Source of the DNA: Actinoplanes regularis
GTDB lineage: Bacteria > Actinomycetota > Actinomycetes > Mycobacteriales > Micromonosporaceae
DNA length: 64,000 nucleotides
Assembly: GCF_900188005.1 (NCBI RefSeq)
Contig: NZ_FZNR01000017.1
Span: 1-64,000, forward strand
Reading direction: 5' to 3'
The translations under genes were made by a program, and so were the position numbers. Numbering within the stretch: position 1 is the first letter of the stretch; every line of letters starts with the position of its first letter. The notes under the pieces were generated by a model. It had not been told where the DNA came from and searched no databases. It saw only the letters and a program-made list of their open reading frames with translations. Of the stretch, positions 7,809 to 15,294 are shown piece by piece.

Positions 7809-10800
7809 TCCGGACGCGCCCGCCTGGGACCGGATGGACGTCGTACAGCCGACGCTGTTCACGATGATGGTGTCGCTGGCCGCCGTCTGGCGTTCGTACG
7901 GCATCGAGCCGAGCGCGGTGCTGGGCCACTCACAGGGTGAGGTGTCCGCCGCCTACGTGGCCGGCGCTCTCACCCTGCGCGACGCCGCCCGGATCACCGC
8001 CCGTCGCAACGTCGCCCTCTGCTCGCTGGCCGGTCGCGGCGCGATGGCGTCCGTGCTGGCCTCCGCCGACGAGGTGACCCGCCGCCTCGCCCGCTACGGC
8101 GACCGGCTCGCCGTGGCGGCCCAGAACGGGCCCGCCGCCTGCGTCGTCTCCGGTGACCCGGACGCGGTGGACGAGTTCGTCGCCGAGTGCACCGCCGACC
8201 GGCTGCGGGCCCGGGCCATCCGCGGCGCCCGGGCGGCCGGCCACTCGGCCCAGGTCGCGGCCCTGCGTGACGGCATGCTCGCCGACTTCGCGGGGGTCGC
8301 CCCGGCCGCCTCCCCGACGGCCTTCTACTCGACCGTGGCCGGTGCCCCGCTGGACACCACCGAACTGGACGCCGAGTACTGGTACCGCAACGCCCGGCAG
8401 ACGGTGCGGTTCCACGACGCGGCCACCGCGCTGCTCGACGACGGATTCCAGCTGCTGCTCGAGATCAGCCCGCACCCGGTCCTGACCGTCCCGCTGCAGG
8501 GCATCATCGACGCCGCGGACCGCACCGTCCCGGTCGTGCCGACCCTGGCCCGCGACGACGGCGGCCGGGCCCGGCTGCGCGCCGCGCTCGCCCAGGCCGC
8601 CTGCCACGGTGCCCCGGTCGCCTGGGGCACCCTGCTGCCGGCCGGCCCCCGGACGCCGCTGCCCACCTACGCCTTCCAGCGCACGCGCTACTGGCTGGAC
8701 ACCCGGGCCGGTGCCGGTGACGTGACCGCGGCCGGCCTGGAACCCGCCGGGCATCCGCTGCTCTCCGCCCTGGTCCGCCCGGCCGGCGCGGACACCCTGC
8801 TGCTCACCGCCCGGCTGTCGCTCGCCGCCCAGCCGTGGCTCGCCGACCACGCGGTGGTCGACACGGTCCTGCTGCCGGGCACCGCCTTCGTCGAGATGGC
8901 GCTCACCGCCGCCGAGGCGGCCGGCTGCGCCGGGGTCGAGGAGCTGACCCTCGCCGCGCCGCTGGTGCTGCCGGAGCGCGGCGGCGTCACCGTCCACCTC
9001 GCGGTCGGCGAACCGGACGAGGACGGGCGGCGGCAGTTCACCGTCTTCGGCCGCGACGAGTCCGCCGAGGACGACTGGACCCCGCACGCCACCGGTGTCC
9101 TCGGCTCACCCGCCGTGCGGGACGTGGCCTTCGACTTCACCGCCTGGCCGCCGCCCGGCGCCGAACGGCTCGACCTGGAGGGCTTCTATCCACGGCTGAA
9201 CGCCGCCGGGATCGGCTACGGCCCGGCGTTCCAGGGCCTGCGCGCCGCATGGCGGTCCGGCCCCGAGACGTACGCCGAGGTGGCCGTGGACCAGCCGGCC
9301 GACGGCTACGGCGTGCATCCCGCCCTGCTGGACGCGGCTCTGCACGCCGGCATGGTGGGCGCGGACGTCGACGACTCGATGCCGCTGCGCCTGCCGTTCG
9401 CCTGGACCGGCCTGACCCGTGACGGCCGGGCCGGGGCACGGTTGCGCGTCCGGCTCGTCCAGGGTGACGACCAGGTGAGCCTGGAAGCGGCCGAAGACAG
9501 CGGCCGTCCGGTCCTCACCGCCGCGTCGCTGATGGTCCGCGAGGTGTCCGCCGAACGGCTCAGCGCCTCGGCCGGCGGCCGCCACGACTCGCTGTTCACC
9601 GTGGAGTGGACCCGGCTGAGCCGGCCGCGGGGCGGCCCCGCACCGCTCGCCGAAGTCGTCGAGCTGCCGGCCGGCGGCACCGGGCCGGAGGCCGCCCACT
9701 CCGCGGTCGCCGCAGCGCTCCGAACCGTCCAGCAGTGGCTCACCGACGGCGGAGACGACCGGCTGCTGGTCATCGTGAGCCGGGGCGCGACCGCGGCCGG
9801 CGGAGCTCCCCGTGACCTCGCCCAGGCGGCGGCGCTGGGTCTGATCCGCTCGGCGCAGGCCGAGCACCCGGGCCGGTTCGGGCTGGTCGACCTCGAGGGT
9901 GACGGTCCGGTCCCGGCCGCGGCCCTAGCCGCCCTCACAGCGGGGGAGACGCAGATCGCGGTCCGCGACGGGGCGCTGTACGCCGCCCGCCTGGCCCGCC
10001 TGCCACGCGCCGGGGACGAGCTGGCGCCGGCCTTCGACCCGGACGGCACGGTGCTGGTCACCGGCGCCTCCGGCACGCTGGGCGCGTTGACCGCCCGGCA
10101 CCTCGTCGACGCGTACGGCTGCCGCCACCTGCTGTTGATCAGCCGGCGCGGCGCGGACGCCCCGAACGCCGCGGAGCTGCGGTCCCTGAACGCCGAGGTG
10201 ACCCTGGCCGCCTGCGACACCGCCGACCCGGCCGCGCTGAACGCACTGCTCGACGCGATCCCGGCGGAGCACCCGCTCACCGCGGTGGTGCACAGCGCCG
10301 GCGTCCTCGACGACGGTGTGATCGAGTCGCTCACCGCCGACCGCCTGGCGGGCGTGCTGCGCCCCAAGGTGGACGCGGCCTGGCACCTGCACGAGCTGAC
10401 CCGTGACCGGCCGCTCACCGCGTTCGTCCTCTACTCGTCGGCCGCCGGGGTGGCCGGCAATCCGGGCCAGGGCGGCTACGCCGCGGCCAACGCCTACCTG
10501 GACGCGCTCGCCGAGCACCGCCGGGGCCTCGGACTGCCGGCCACCTCGCTGGCCTGGGGCCTGTGGAACGAGCGCAGCGGCATGGCCGGCGACCGCACCG
10601 ACGAGGAGCTCGCCGCCAAGCTGCGGCCCGGCATGTCCGGGCTGGAGACCGGGGAGGGCCTCGCCCTGCTCGACGCCGCGCTGGCCTCCGGCCGATCCGC
10701 GCTGGTGCCGATGCGACTCGATCTGGCCGCACTGCGCGCCACCCTGGACGAGGCGCCCCCGCTGCTGCGCGGCCTGATCCGGACGACGGTACGCCGGGAC

Positions 10801-11970
10801 GGCGGCGCGACGAACGGCGCCGCCGAGGAGTTCCGGCGCGCCTTCGCGGCCACCGCCGAGGCGGACCGGCCCGCCGTCCTGCTCGACCACCTGCGGGCCC
10901 AGATCGCGGCCGTGCTCGGCCTGGACGGCCCGGCGGACGTGGACCCGGATCGCGCCTTCCTGGAGATGGGCTTCGACTCGCTCACCGCCGTCGAACTGCG
11001 CAACCGGATCGGTGCCGCGGTCGGGTTCCGGCTGGCCCCGACCGTGGTCTTCGAGAATCCGACGCCGAAGGCGCTGGCCGGCCACGTGGCCGCCGCCTAC
11101 GGGCAGCGGGCCGGGGCAACGGTGGCCGGGCGCCCGGCCGAGCCGGCCGGGGTGTTCGACGCGATGGCCCGGCGGGCGGCGGCGACCGGCCGGCTGGCCG
11201 AGTTCATCGGTCTGCTGCAGACGGCGTCCGAGTTCCGGCCGACCTTCACCGAGTCCGCCGAGCTGACCGGGGAACTCTCCGTGGTGCGGCTCGCCAAGGG
11301 CCCGGCGCCGACCGCGGTGGTCTGCATCCCCTCGGTGCTGGCCATCTCCGGCCCGCATGAGTACGCCCGCCTGGCCGCCGCCTTCCGCGAGGTTCGCGAC
11401 GTGTCCGTGCTGCCCGCGCCCGGTTTCCGGCCCGGCGAACTGTTCCCGGCCGACCTGTCCGCCCTGGCTCGCGCGCACGCCGACGCGCTGCTCGCGCACC
11501 GGGACGGGCGTCCGGTCGCCGTCGTGGCGCACTCGTCCGGAGGCATGCTGGCGCACGCGCTCACCGAGGAGTTGGAGCGGCGCGGCGAGCCGCCCGCGGC
11601 GCTGGTCCTCATCGACGTGTACGGCCCCAGCCGTACCGCCTTCGCGGGCATCGAGAGCCGCCTGGCCGCGAGCATGTCCGGTGACGACGACGGCCTGCTG
11701 CCCGCCGACGACGCCCGCCTGACCGCGATGGCCGGCTACTTCCGGCTGCTCACCGATCGGCAGCCGGCCCCGCTCGCCACCCGGACGCTGCTGGTGCGCG
11801 CCACCGAGCCGCTGGCGGGCTGGGAGACGACCGGCGACTGGCGGTCCGCCTGGGCGGACGCCGAGGCCGTCCGGGACACCGCCGGCGATCACTTCTCGAT
11901 GATGGAGGAGTACGCCGACAAGACGGCCGCCGTCGTCGAGGAATGGCTCGCGAGCACTGTGGATCACTGA
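7354..11970 (+). CDS. Final PKS module, downstream part: AT-DH-KR-ACP-thioesterase
   Basis: This part selects and reduces the last extender unit and releases the chain. The coding frame really resumes at about 7249 (KS tail SSFGLSGTNAHL). The GTG at 7354 is only the first formal start. Domains are: AT with GHSQGE (about residue 190) and RAAGHSAQV (about 295), DH with HAVVDTVLLP (about 498), KR with LVTGASGTLG (about 900) and an LDD motif, ACP with GFDSL (about 1208), and a type I thioesterase with the Ser elbow AHSSGG (about 1392) and catalytic His in GDHFSMM (about 1510). AAGH in place of YASH or HAFH resembles ATs that take ethylmalonyl or longer alkylmalonyl units. A CCR gene 8.4 kb downstream could supply these. 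The DH motif has Asp where Gly is usual, so DH activity is uncertain. The TE makes this the terminal PKS gene, forming a macrolactone or free acid. Confidence 0.93.
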   Translation: MAEPADEPEPPAAPVLLLSARTPAALRGQAAKLRAFLHDRPGLPLGPVARELLAGRGAFDHRGAVPAADRESALAGLAALAAGEPDGTTAVGGTGPARPKIAFIFPGHGSQWAGMAAGLLETEPVFAATVAECDAAFAEFQDWSVAAVLRGDPDAPAWDRMDVVQPTLFTMMVSLAAVWRSYGIEPSAVLGHSQGEVSAAYVAGALTLRDAARITARRNVALCSLAGRGAMASVLASADEVTRRLARYGDRLAVAAQNGPAACVVSGDPDAVDEFVAECTADRLRARAIRGARAAGHSAQVAALRDGMLADFAGVAPAASPTAFYSTVAGAPLDTTELDAEYWYRNARQTVRFHDAATALLDDGFQLLLEISPHPVLTVPLQGIIDAADRTVPVVPTLARDDGGRARLRAALAQAACHGAPVAWGTLLPAGPRTPLPTYAFQRTRYWLDTRAGAGDVTAAGLEPAGHPLLSALVRPAGADTLLLTARLSLAAQPWLADHAVVDTVLLPGTAFVEMALTAAEAAGCAGVEELTLAAPLVLPERGGVTVHLAVGEPDEDGRRQFTVFGRDESAEDDWTPHATGVLGSPAVRDVAFDFTAWPPPGAERLDLEGFYPRLNAAGIGYGPAFQGLRAAWRSGPETYAEVAVDQPADGYGVHPALLDAALHAGMVGADVDDSMPLRLPFAWTGLTRDGRAGARLRVRLVQGDDQVSLEAAEDSGRPVLTAASLMVREVSAERLSASAGGRHDSLFTVEWTRLSRPRGGPAPLAEVVELPAGGTGPEAAHSAVAAALRTVQQWLTDGGDDRLLVIVSRGATAAGGAPRDLAQAAALGLIRSAQAEHPGRFGLVDLEGDGPVPAAALAALTAGETQIAVRDGALYAARLARLPRAGDELAPAFDPDGTVLVTGASGTLGALTARHLVDAYGCRHLLLISRRGADAPNAAELRSLNAEVTLAACDTADPAALNALLDAIPAEHPLTAVVHSAGVLDDGVIESLTADRLAGVLRPKVDAAWHLHELTRDRPLTAFVLYSSAAGVAGNPGQGGYAAANAYLDALAEHRRGLGLPATSLAWGLWNERSGMAGDRTDEELAAKLRPGMSGLETGEGLALLDAALASGRSALVPMRLDLAALRATLDEAPPLLRGLIRTTVRRDGGATNGAAEEFRRAFAATAEADRPAVLLDHLRAQIAAVLGLDGPADVDPDRAFLEMGFDSLTAVELRNRIGAAVGFRLAPTVVFENPTPKALAGHVAAAYGQRAGATVAGRPAEPAGVFDAMARRAAATGRLAEFIGLLQTASEFRPTFTESAELTGELSVVRLAKGPAPTAVVCIPSVLAISGPHEYARLAAAFREVRDVSVLPAPGFRPGELFPADLSALARAHADALLAHRDGRPVAVVAHSSGGMLAHALTEELERRGEPPAALVLIDVYGPSRTAFAGIESRLAASMSGDDDGLLPADDARLTAMAGYFRLLTDRQPAPLATRTLLVRATEPLAGWETTGDWRSAWADAEAVRDTAGDHFSMMEEYADKTAAVVEEWLASTVDH

Positions 11971-11977
11971 TCCACCT

Positions 11978-12020
11978 CCGCTGGGTGGAGAAAATCTCGA
12001 TTCGTTTCTCCACCCAGCGG
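11978..12020 (+). terminator. Hairpin after the terminal PKS gene
   Basis: Two perfect 16-base inverted arms (11978-11993, CCGCTGGGTGGAGAAA, and 12005-12020) flank an 11-base loop starting 7 bases after the PKS stop. There is no T-run, as is common for actinomycete terminators. An operator role is possible but less likely at this position. Confidence 0.75.
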
Positions 12021-12095
12021 ACCAGGTGCTCCGAGCACCGTACGAAATAGATTCTCCGGTAGCGGTGACGCTGCATCAAAAAACGGGAGGAAAAA

Positions 12096-12662
12096 ATGAG
12101 CGACGCCATGCGCGAAGCGCTGCTGGTGAGTGGTGGTCTGCTTGCCATCGTCCTGCTCACACAGGTCGGCAAGCACCGCTTCGGCTGGATCAAGTGGGGT
12201 ATCTCGATGGCCTTCGTCGGATATCTCTACTGGGACACCTACAACCGCACCGAACTGTCGGCACCTAATGTCACCGCGGGCGCCCTCGGCATTCTTATCG
12301 GCACCGTGATCGGCATTCTGCTGATGCGTGTGATGCGTGTCTACCGGCAGGCCGACAACCAGCGGGTCTACACCAAGGCGGGCTGGGCCTACCTCGGTAT
12401 CTGGCTTGCCGTGCTGCTCGCCCGCACCGCATTCCTGTACGCGCTGGAGAACTGGGACGCCTTCGCCGACCGGTTCGGTCACTGGATGATCGAGCAGCGG
12501 CTGGACTCGGACGGCATCGCCGCGTTCTTCGTGCTGATGGCGATGACGATGGTGGGCTACCGGACGATGGTCTGCCTGATCCGCTGGCGGCGCCTCGAGC
12601 AGATCCCGGCCGCGACCGTCCGGGCCGGCGCCGACGAGCGTGGCGAGGTCACCGTCGGCTGA
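12096..12662 (+). CDS. Polytopic membrane protein, possibly CcdC/DUF1453-like
   Basis: This is a 188-residue integral membrane protein of unproven function. About five hydrophobic segments are visible: near residues 8-24, 31-45, 59-77, 92-112 and 145-162. A charged cytoplasmic-type loop (MRVYRQADNQRVYTK) follows the third segment. The motif order GxxxGxxxMRVxRV…VYxKxGWxYL loosely recalls actinobacterial CcdC/DUF1453 proteins, but the match is from memory and weak. The start is well supported by GGGAGG six to eleven bases before the ATG. It follows the PKS hairpin and converges on the response-regulator gene, so it has its own transcript. Any link to the polyketide cluster is by position only. 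Confidence 0.8.
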   Translation: MSDAMREALLVSGGLLAIVLLTQVGKHRFGWIKWGISMAFVGYLYWDTYNRTELSAPNVTAGALGILIGTVIGILLMRVMRVYRQADNQRVYTKAGWAYLGIWLAVLLARTAFLYALENWDAFADRFGHWMIEQRLDSDGIAAFFVLMAMTMVGYRTMVCLIRWRRLEQIPAATVRAGADERGEVTVG

Positions 12663-12692
12663 CCCGCCCGGCATCGAGATCCACCCCGAAAA

Positions 12693-12729
12693 GGCCGGCC
12701 CTGACCGAACCCCGCGGTCAGGGCCGGCC
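12693..12729. terminator. Bidirectional hairpin between convergent genes
   Basis: Perfect 14-base arms (12693-12706 GGCCGGCCCTGACC; 12716-12729) enclose a 9-base loop. The hairpin lies between the converging membrane-protein and response-regulator genes, and the right arm overlaps the regulator's stop codon, so it can serve both. Confidence 0.75.
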
Positions 12730-13404
12730 GATGCCGTGCTGGTAGGCGTAGCGCACCGCGTCGACCCGGTTCTTCGCCCCGATCTTCAGGAACGCGTTGT
12801 TGATGTGGGTCTTCACCGTCGTCTCGCCGATGAACAACTCGGCGGCGATCTCCGCGTTTGTCAGGCCCCGCGCGATCAGCTCGATCACCTCGGCCTCCCG
12901 GGCGGTCAGCCCGTCCGGCAGGCTCGGTTTGCGGGCGGGCGCCGCGGCGGACGGTTCGGCGGCAGGCTCGCTGAGCGCGGCGACCAGGCGTCGCGACACC
13001 GTCGGGTCGAACGTGGACTGACCCTCGGCAGCCGACCGGATCGCCGTGGTGATCTGCGTGCGGGTGGCGTCCTTGGTGAGGTAGCCCCGCGCCCCGGCGC
13101 GCATCGCGGCCGCGATCGACTCGTTGTCCGCGTAGGTGGACAGCACCACGACGTTCGTCTCGGGATCGGCAGCCACGATCTGCCGGGTGGCCTCGGCGCC
13201 GTCGAGCACCGGCATCCGCAGATCCATCAGCACCACGTGCGGTGACGTCTCGCGGGCCAGGCGGACCGCCTCGGCGCCGTCGCCGGCCTGGCCGACCACC
13301 TCCACCTCGTCGATCAGCGTGACCAGCGCGACCAGTCCCTCCCGGACGATCTGCTGGTCGTCGACGACCAGGACACGGATCGGCTCCGCCCCGGAACGTT
13401 GCAT
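12718..13404 (-). CDS. NarL/LuxR-family two-component response regulator
   Basis: This 228-residue DNA-binding response regulator has an N-terminal receiver domain with the acidic pair VVDDQ, the phospho-Asp in LMDLRMP, and the conserved Thr/Lys region (LSTYAD…LTKDA). A variable Ala/Pro linker follows at about 135-160. The C-terminal LuxR helix-turn-helix reads LTAREAEVIELIARGLTNAEIAAELFIGETTVKTH in overlapping parts. The ATG at 13404 is preferred over the GTG three codons upstream because GAGGAGG lies 8 bases before it, while the GTG overlaps that site. No kinase is adjacent. The NarL-type kinase at 25412-26557, at the other edge of the biosynthetic block, is a candidate partner. It probably regulates the polyketide cluster, but this is inferred from position. 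Confidence 0.92.
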   Translation of the reverse strand: MQRSGAEPIRVLVVDDQQIVREGLVALVTLIDEVEVVGQAGDGAEAVRLARETSPHVVLMDLRMPVLDGAEATRQIVAADPETNVVVLSTYADNESIAAAMRAGARGYLTKDATRTQITTAIRSAAEGQSTFDPTVSRRLVAALSEPAAEPSAAAPARKPSLPDGLTAREAEVIELIARGLTNAEIAAELFIGETTVKTHINNAFLKIGAKNRVDAVRYAYQHGIGRP

Positions 13405-13463
13405 CGTGGACACCTCCTCTGATTCCCCACCCTATCGGCCGGGTTCGGCACCGGGCCCGGACG

Positions 13464-13502
13464 CCACCGGGCCCCAGCCGGGGGACGGCTGGGGCCCGGT
13501 GG
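13464..13502 (-). terminator. Hairpin after the acyl-AMP ligase gene
   Basis: Perfect 16-base arms (13464-13479 and 13487-13502) with a 7-base loop lie just beyond the stop of the minus-strand ligase gene and upstream of the regulator start. It likely ends the oxidase-ligase transcript. Confidence 0.75.
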
Positions 13503-13532
13503 TACGCCGCCTCCATACCGGCGGCCACGAGC

Positions 13533-15272
13533 TCACGCGGCAGGCTGGGGACCGCCGTCGAACTCGCCGTTCAGGTAGCGCTCGCGGGCGGCGCGGCGCT
13601 GAACCTTCCCACTCGTGGTGCGCGGCAGCATGCCGCGGCGGATCAGGACGACCTCGTCGGTGCGCAGCCGCTGCCCCTCGTAGACGGCCACGGCGACGGC
13701 CTCGCGCAGCTTCTCCGCCGGTGTCCGGCGCAGGGCCCGGCCATCGGCCTCGACGACCACGACCAGCCGTTCCCGTTCGCCGTCGTCGACCGAGAACGCC
13801 GCCGCGCAGTTGGGCCGCAGCAGCGGAACCGACATCTCGGCGGACAGCTCCAGGTCCTGCGGGTAGTAGTTCCGGCCGTTGCGGATGATCACGTCTTTGA
13901 GCCGGCCGGTCACGTACAGCTCGCCGTCGCGCAGGAAGCCCAGGTCACCGGTGCGCAGGTGCGGGCGCTGATCCCCGTCGGTGATCAGCGCGGCGAACGT
14001 GGCGGCGCTCTCCGCCGGGCGGCGGAAGTACCCGCCGGCCACGCACGGGCCGCTGATCCAGATCTCGCCGATCCGGCCCTCCGGCAGCCATCGCCCGGTC
14101 TCCGGCTCGACGATCGCGATCCGGGTGGCCCCGACCGCCACGCCGTTGCTGACCAGCGGCTGCCCGTTCGTCTCGTCGGCCGGCACCACCAGGTTGCGGC
14201 GCAGTTCCGCCGAGTCCACCCACAGCGCTCTGGGTTCCTCGTCGGGCTGGCTGCCGGTGGCCTTGAGGGTGTTCTCCGCCAGGCCGTATCCGGGGCTCAT
14301 CGCCGTGCGTGACAGGCCGTACGGTGCCATCGCCGTCATGAACGCCCGCACCGTTCGCCAGCGCACCGGCTCGGCACCGTTCGCCGCGCATCGCCACGAC
14401 GACAGGTCCACGTCGTCGCCGATCAGGCCCTGCGCCGCGGCCTCGACGCACAGGTCGTACGCGAAGCTCGGCGCCGCCGCGTGCGTGCCCCGGAACCGGG
14501 AGATCGCCTCGAGCCAGCGCGCCGGCCGGCGGATGAACGCCTCGGGGGTCATCAGGTACGCCGGCGTGCCGGTGCACAGCGGCAGCATGGCCCCGAACAG
14601 CAGACCCATGTCGTGGAAGAGCGGCAGCCAGGAGACCACCACGCCGTCCGGGTCGCACGGGTAGAGCTCGTCGGTCTCGGCCACGTTGGCCAGGAAGTTC
14701 TCGTGCGAGACGACGACACCCTTCGGGCTGCCGGTCGAGCCCGAGGTGTACTGCAGCAGCGCGGTGTCCTGCGGGCCGGGCTCGTCCAGCTCGACGTAGC
14801 CCGGCACGGCCAGGTGCGCGACGTCGATCAGGGCGAGCCCGGTCAGCTCGGGCGTGCCGGCGAAGTCGTTCTCCAGCCGGGCCTTCACCTCGGCGGTGGT
14901 GAGCACAACGGTGGTGCCGGCGTCGTCGGCCATCCGCCGGATCCGGGCCAGACCGCTCAGCCGGTTCGGGACCTGCGCGGGTGCGCCGGCGACCCGGGCG
15001 AACAGGCAGCCGACCAGCGCGCGGACGAAGTCCGGCCCGGTCGGGCAGAGCAGCACGGCGGCACCGCCGGACAGGCCCTGGGCGGCCAATGCCATGCCCA
15101 CCGCCCGCCCCTGCTCCTCCACCTGCTGGAAGGTCAGGGTCTCGGCCAGTTCCTCGCCGTCGCGCAGGAAGCCGTAGGCGAGCTGATCAGGGTTCTTCTT
15201 GGCGCGCAGCCGAAGCTGCCCGATCACGGTGCGGGTGGCCGACGAAAGTACGTCGGGCGCGGTCACGGTCAT
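13533..15272 (-). CDS. Fatty-acyl-AMP ligase (FAAL)-type adenylating enzyme
   Basis: This 579-residue ANL-superfamily enzyme activates a carboxylic acid as its acyl-adenylate. FAALs usually pass it to an ACP, starting a PKS chain. Visible motifs are the P-loop YTSGSTGSPKGV, SWLPLFHDMGLL, the FAAL-like stretch THAAAPSFAYDLCV, ANGAEPVR, YGLAENTL, TGDLG, RLKDVIIRNGRNYYPQD and the catalytic-lysine region TTSGKVQR. The ATG at 15272 (MTVTAPDV) is chosen because upstream in-frame codons overlap the oxidase gene and GAGAGG precedes it. It lies 22 bases after the amino-acid monooxygenase gene in the same operon. That suggests it activates the acid derived from the oxidase product, such as 4-guanidino- or 4-aminobutyrate, as a starter unit. 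Substrate is inference. Confidence 0.9.
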   Translation of the reverse strand: MTVTAPDVLSSATRTVIGQLRLRAKKNPDQLAYGFLRDGEELAETLTFQQVEEQGRAVGMALAAQGLSGGAAVLLCPTGPDFVRALVGCLFARVAGAPAQVPNRLSGLARIRRMADDAGTTVVLTTAEVKARLENDFAGTPELTGLALIDVAHLAVPGYVELDEPGPQDTALLQYTSGSTGSPKGVVVSHENFLANVAETDELYPCDPDGVVVSWLPLFHDMGLLFGAMLPLCTGTPAYLMTPEAFIRRPARWLEAISRFRGTHAAAPSFAYDLCVEAAAQGLIGDDVDLSSWRCAANGAEPVRWRTVRAFMTAMAPYGLSRTAMSPGYGLAENTLKATGSQPDEEPRALWVDSAELRRNLVVPADETNGQPLVSNGVAVGATRIAIVEPETGRWLPEGRIGEIWISGPCVAGGYFRRPAESAATFAALITDGDQRPHLRTGDLGFLRDGELYVTGRLKDVIIRNGRNYYPQDLELSAEMSVPLLRPNCAAAFSVDDGERERLVVVVEADGRALRRTPAEKLREAVAVAVYEGQRLRTDEVVLIRRGMLPRTTSGKVQRRAARERYLNGEFDGGPQPAA

Positions 15273-15294
15273 CTCGTGTGCCTCTCTGGTCAGC

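Noticed and set aside
9925..11967. 680-codon minus-strand open frame
   Set aside because: Antisense of the KR-ACP-TE region; shadow of high GC at third positions.
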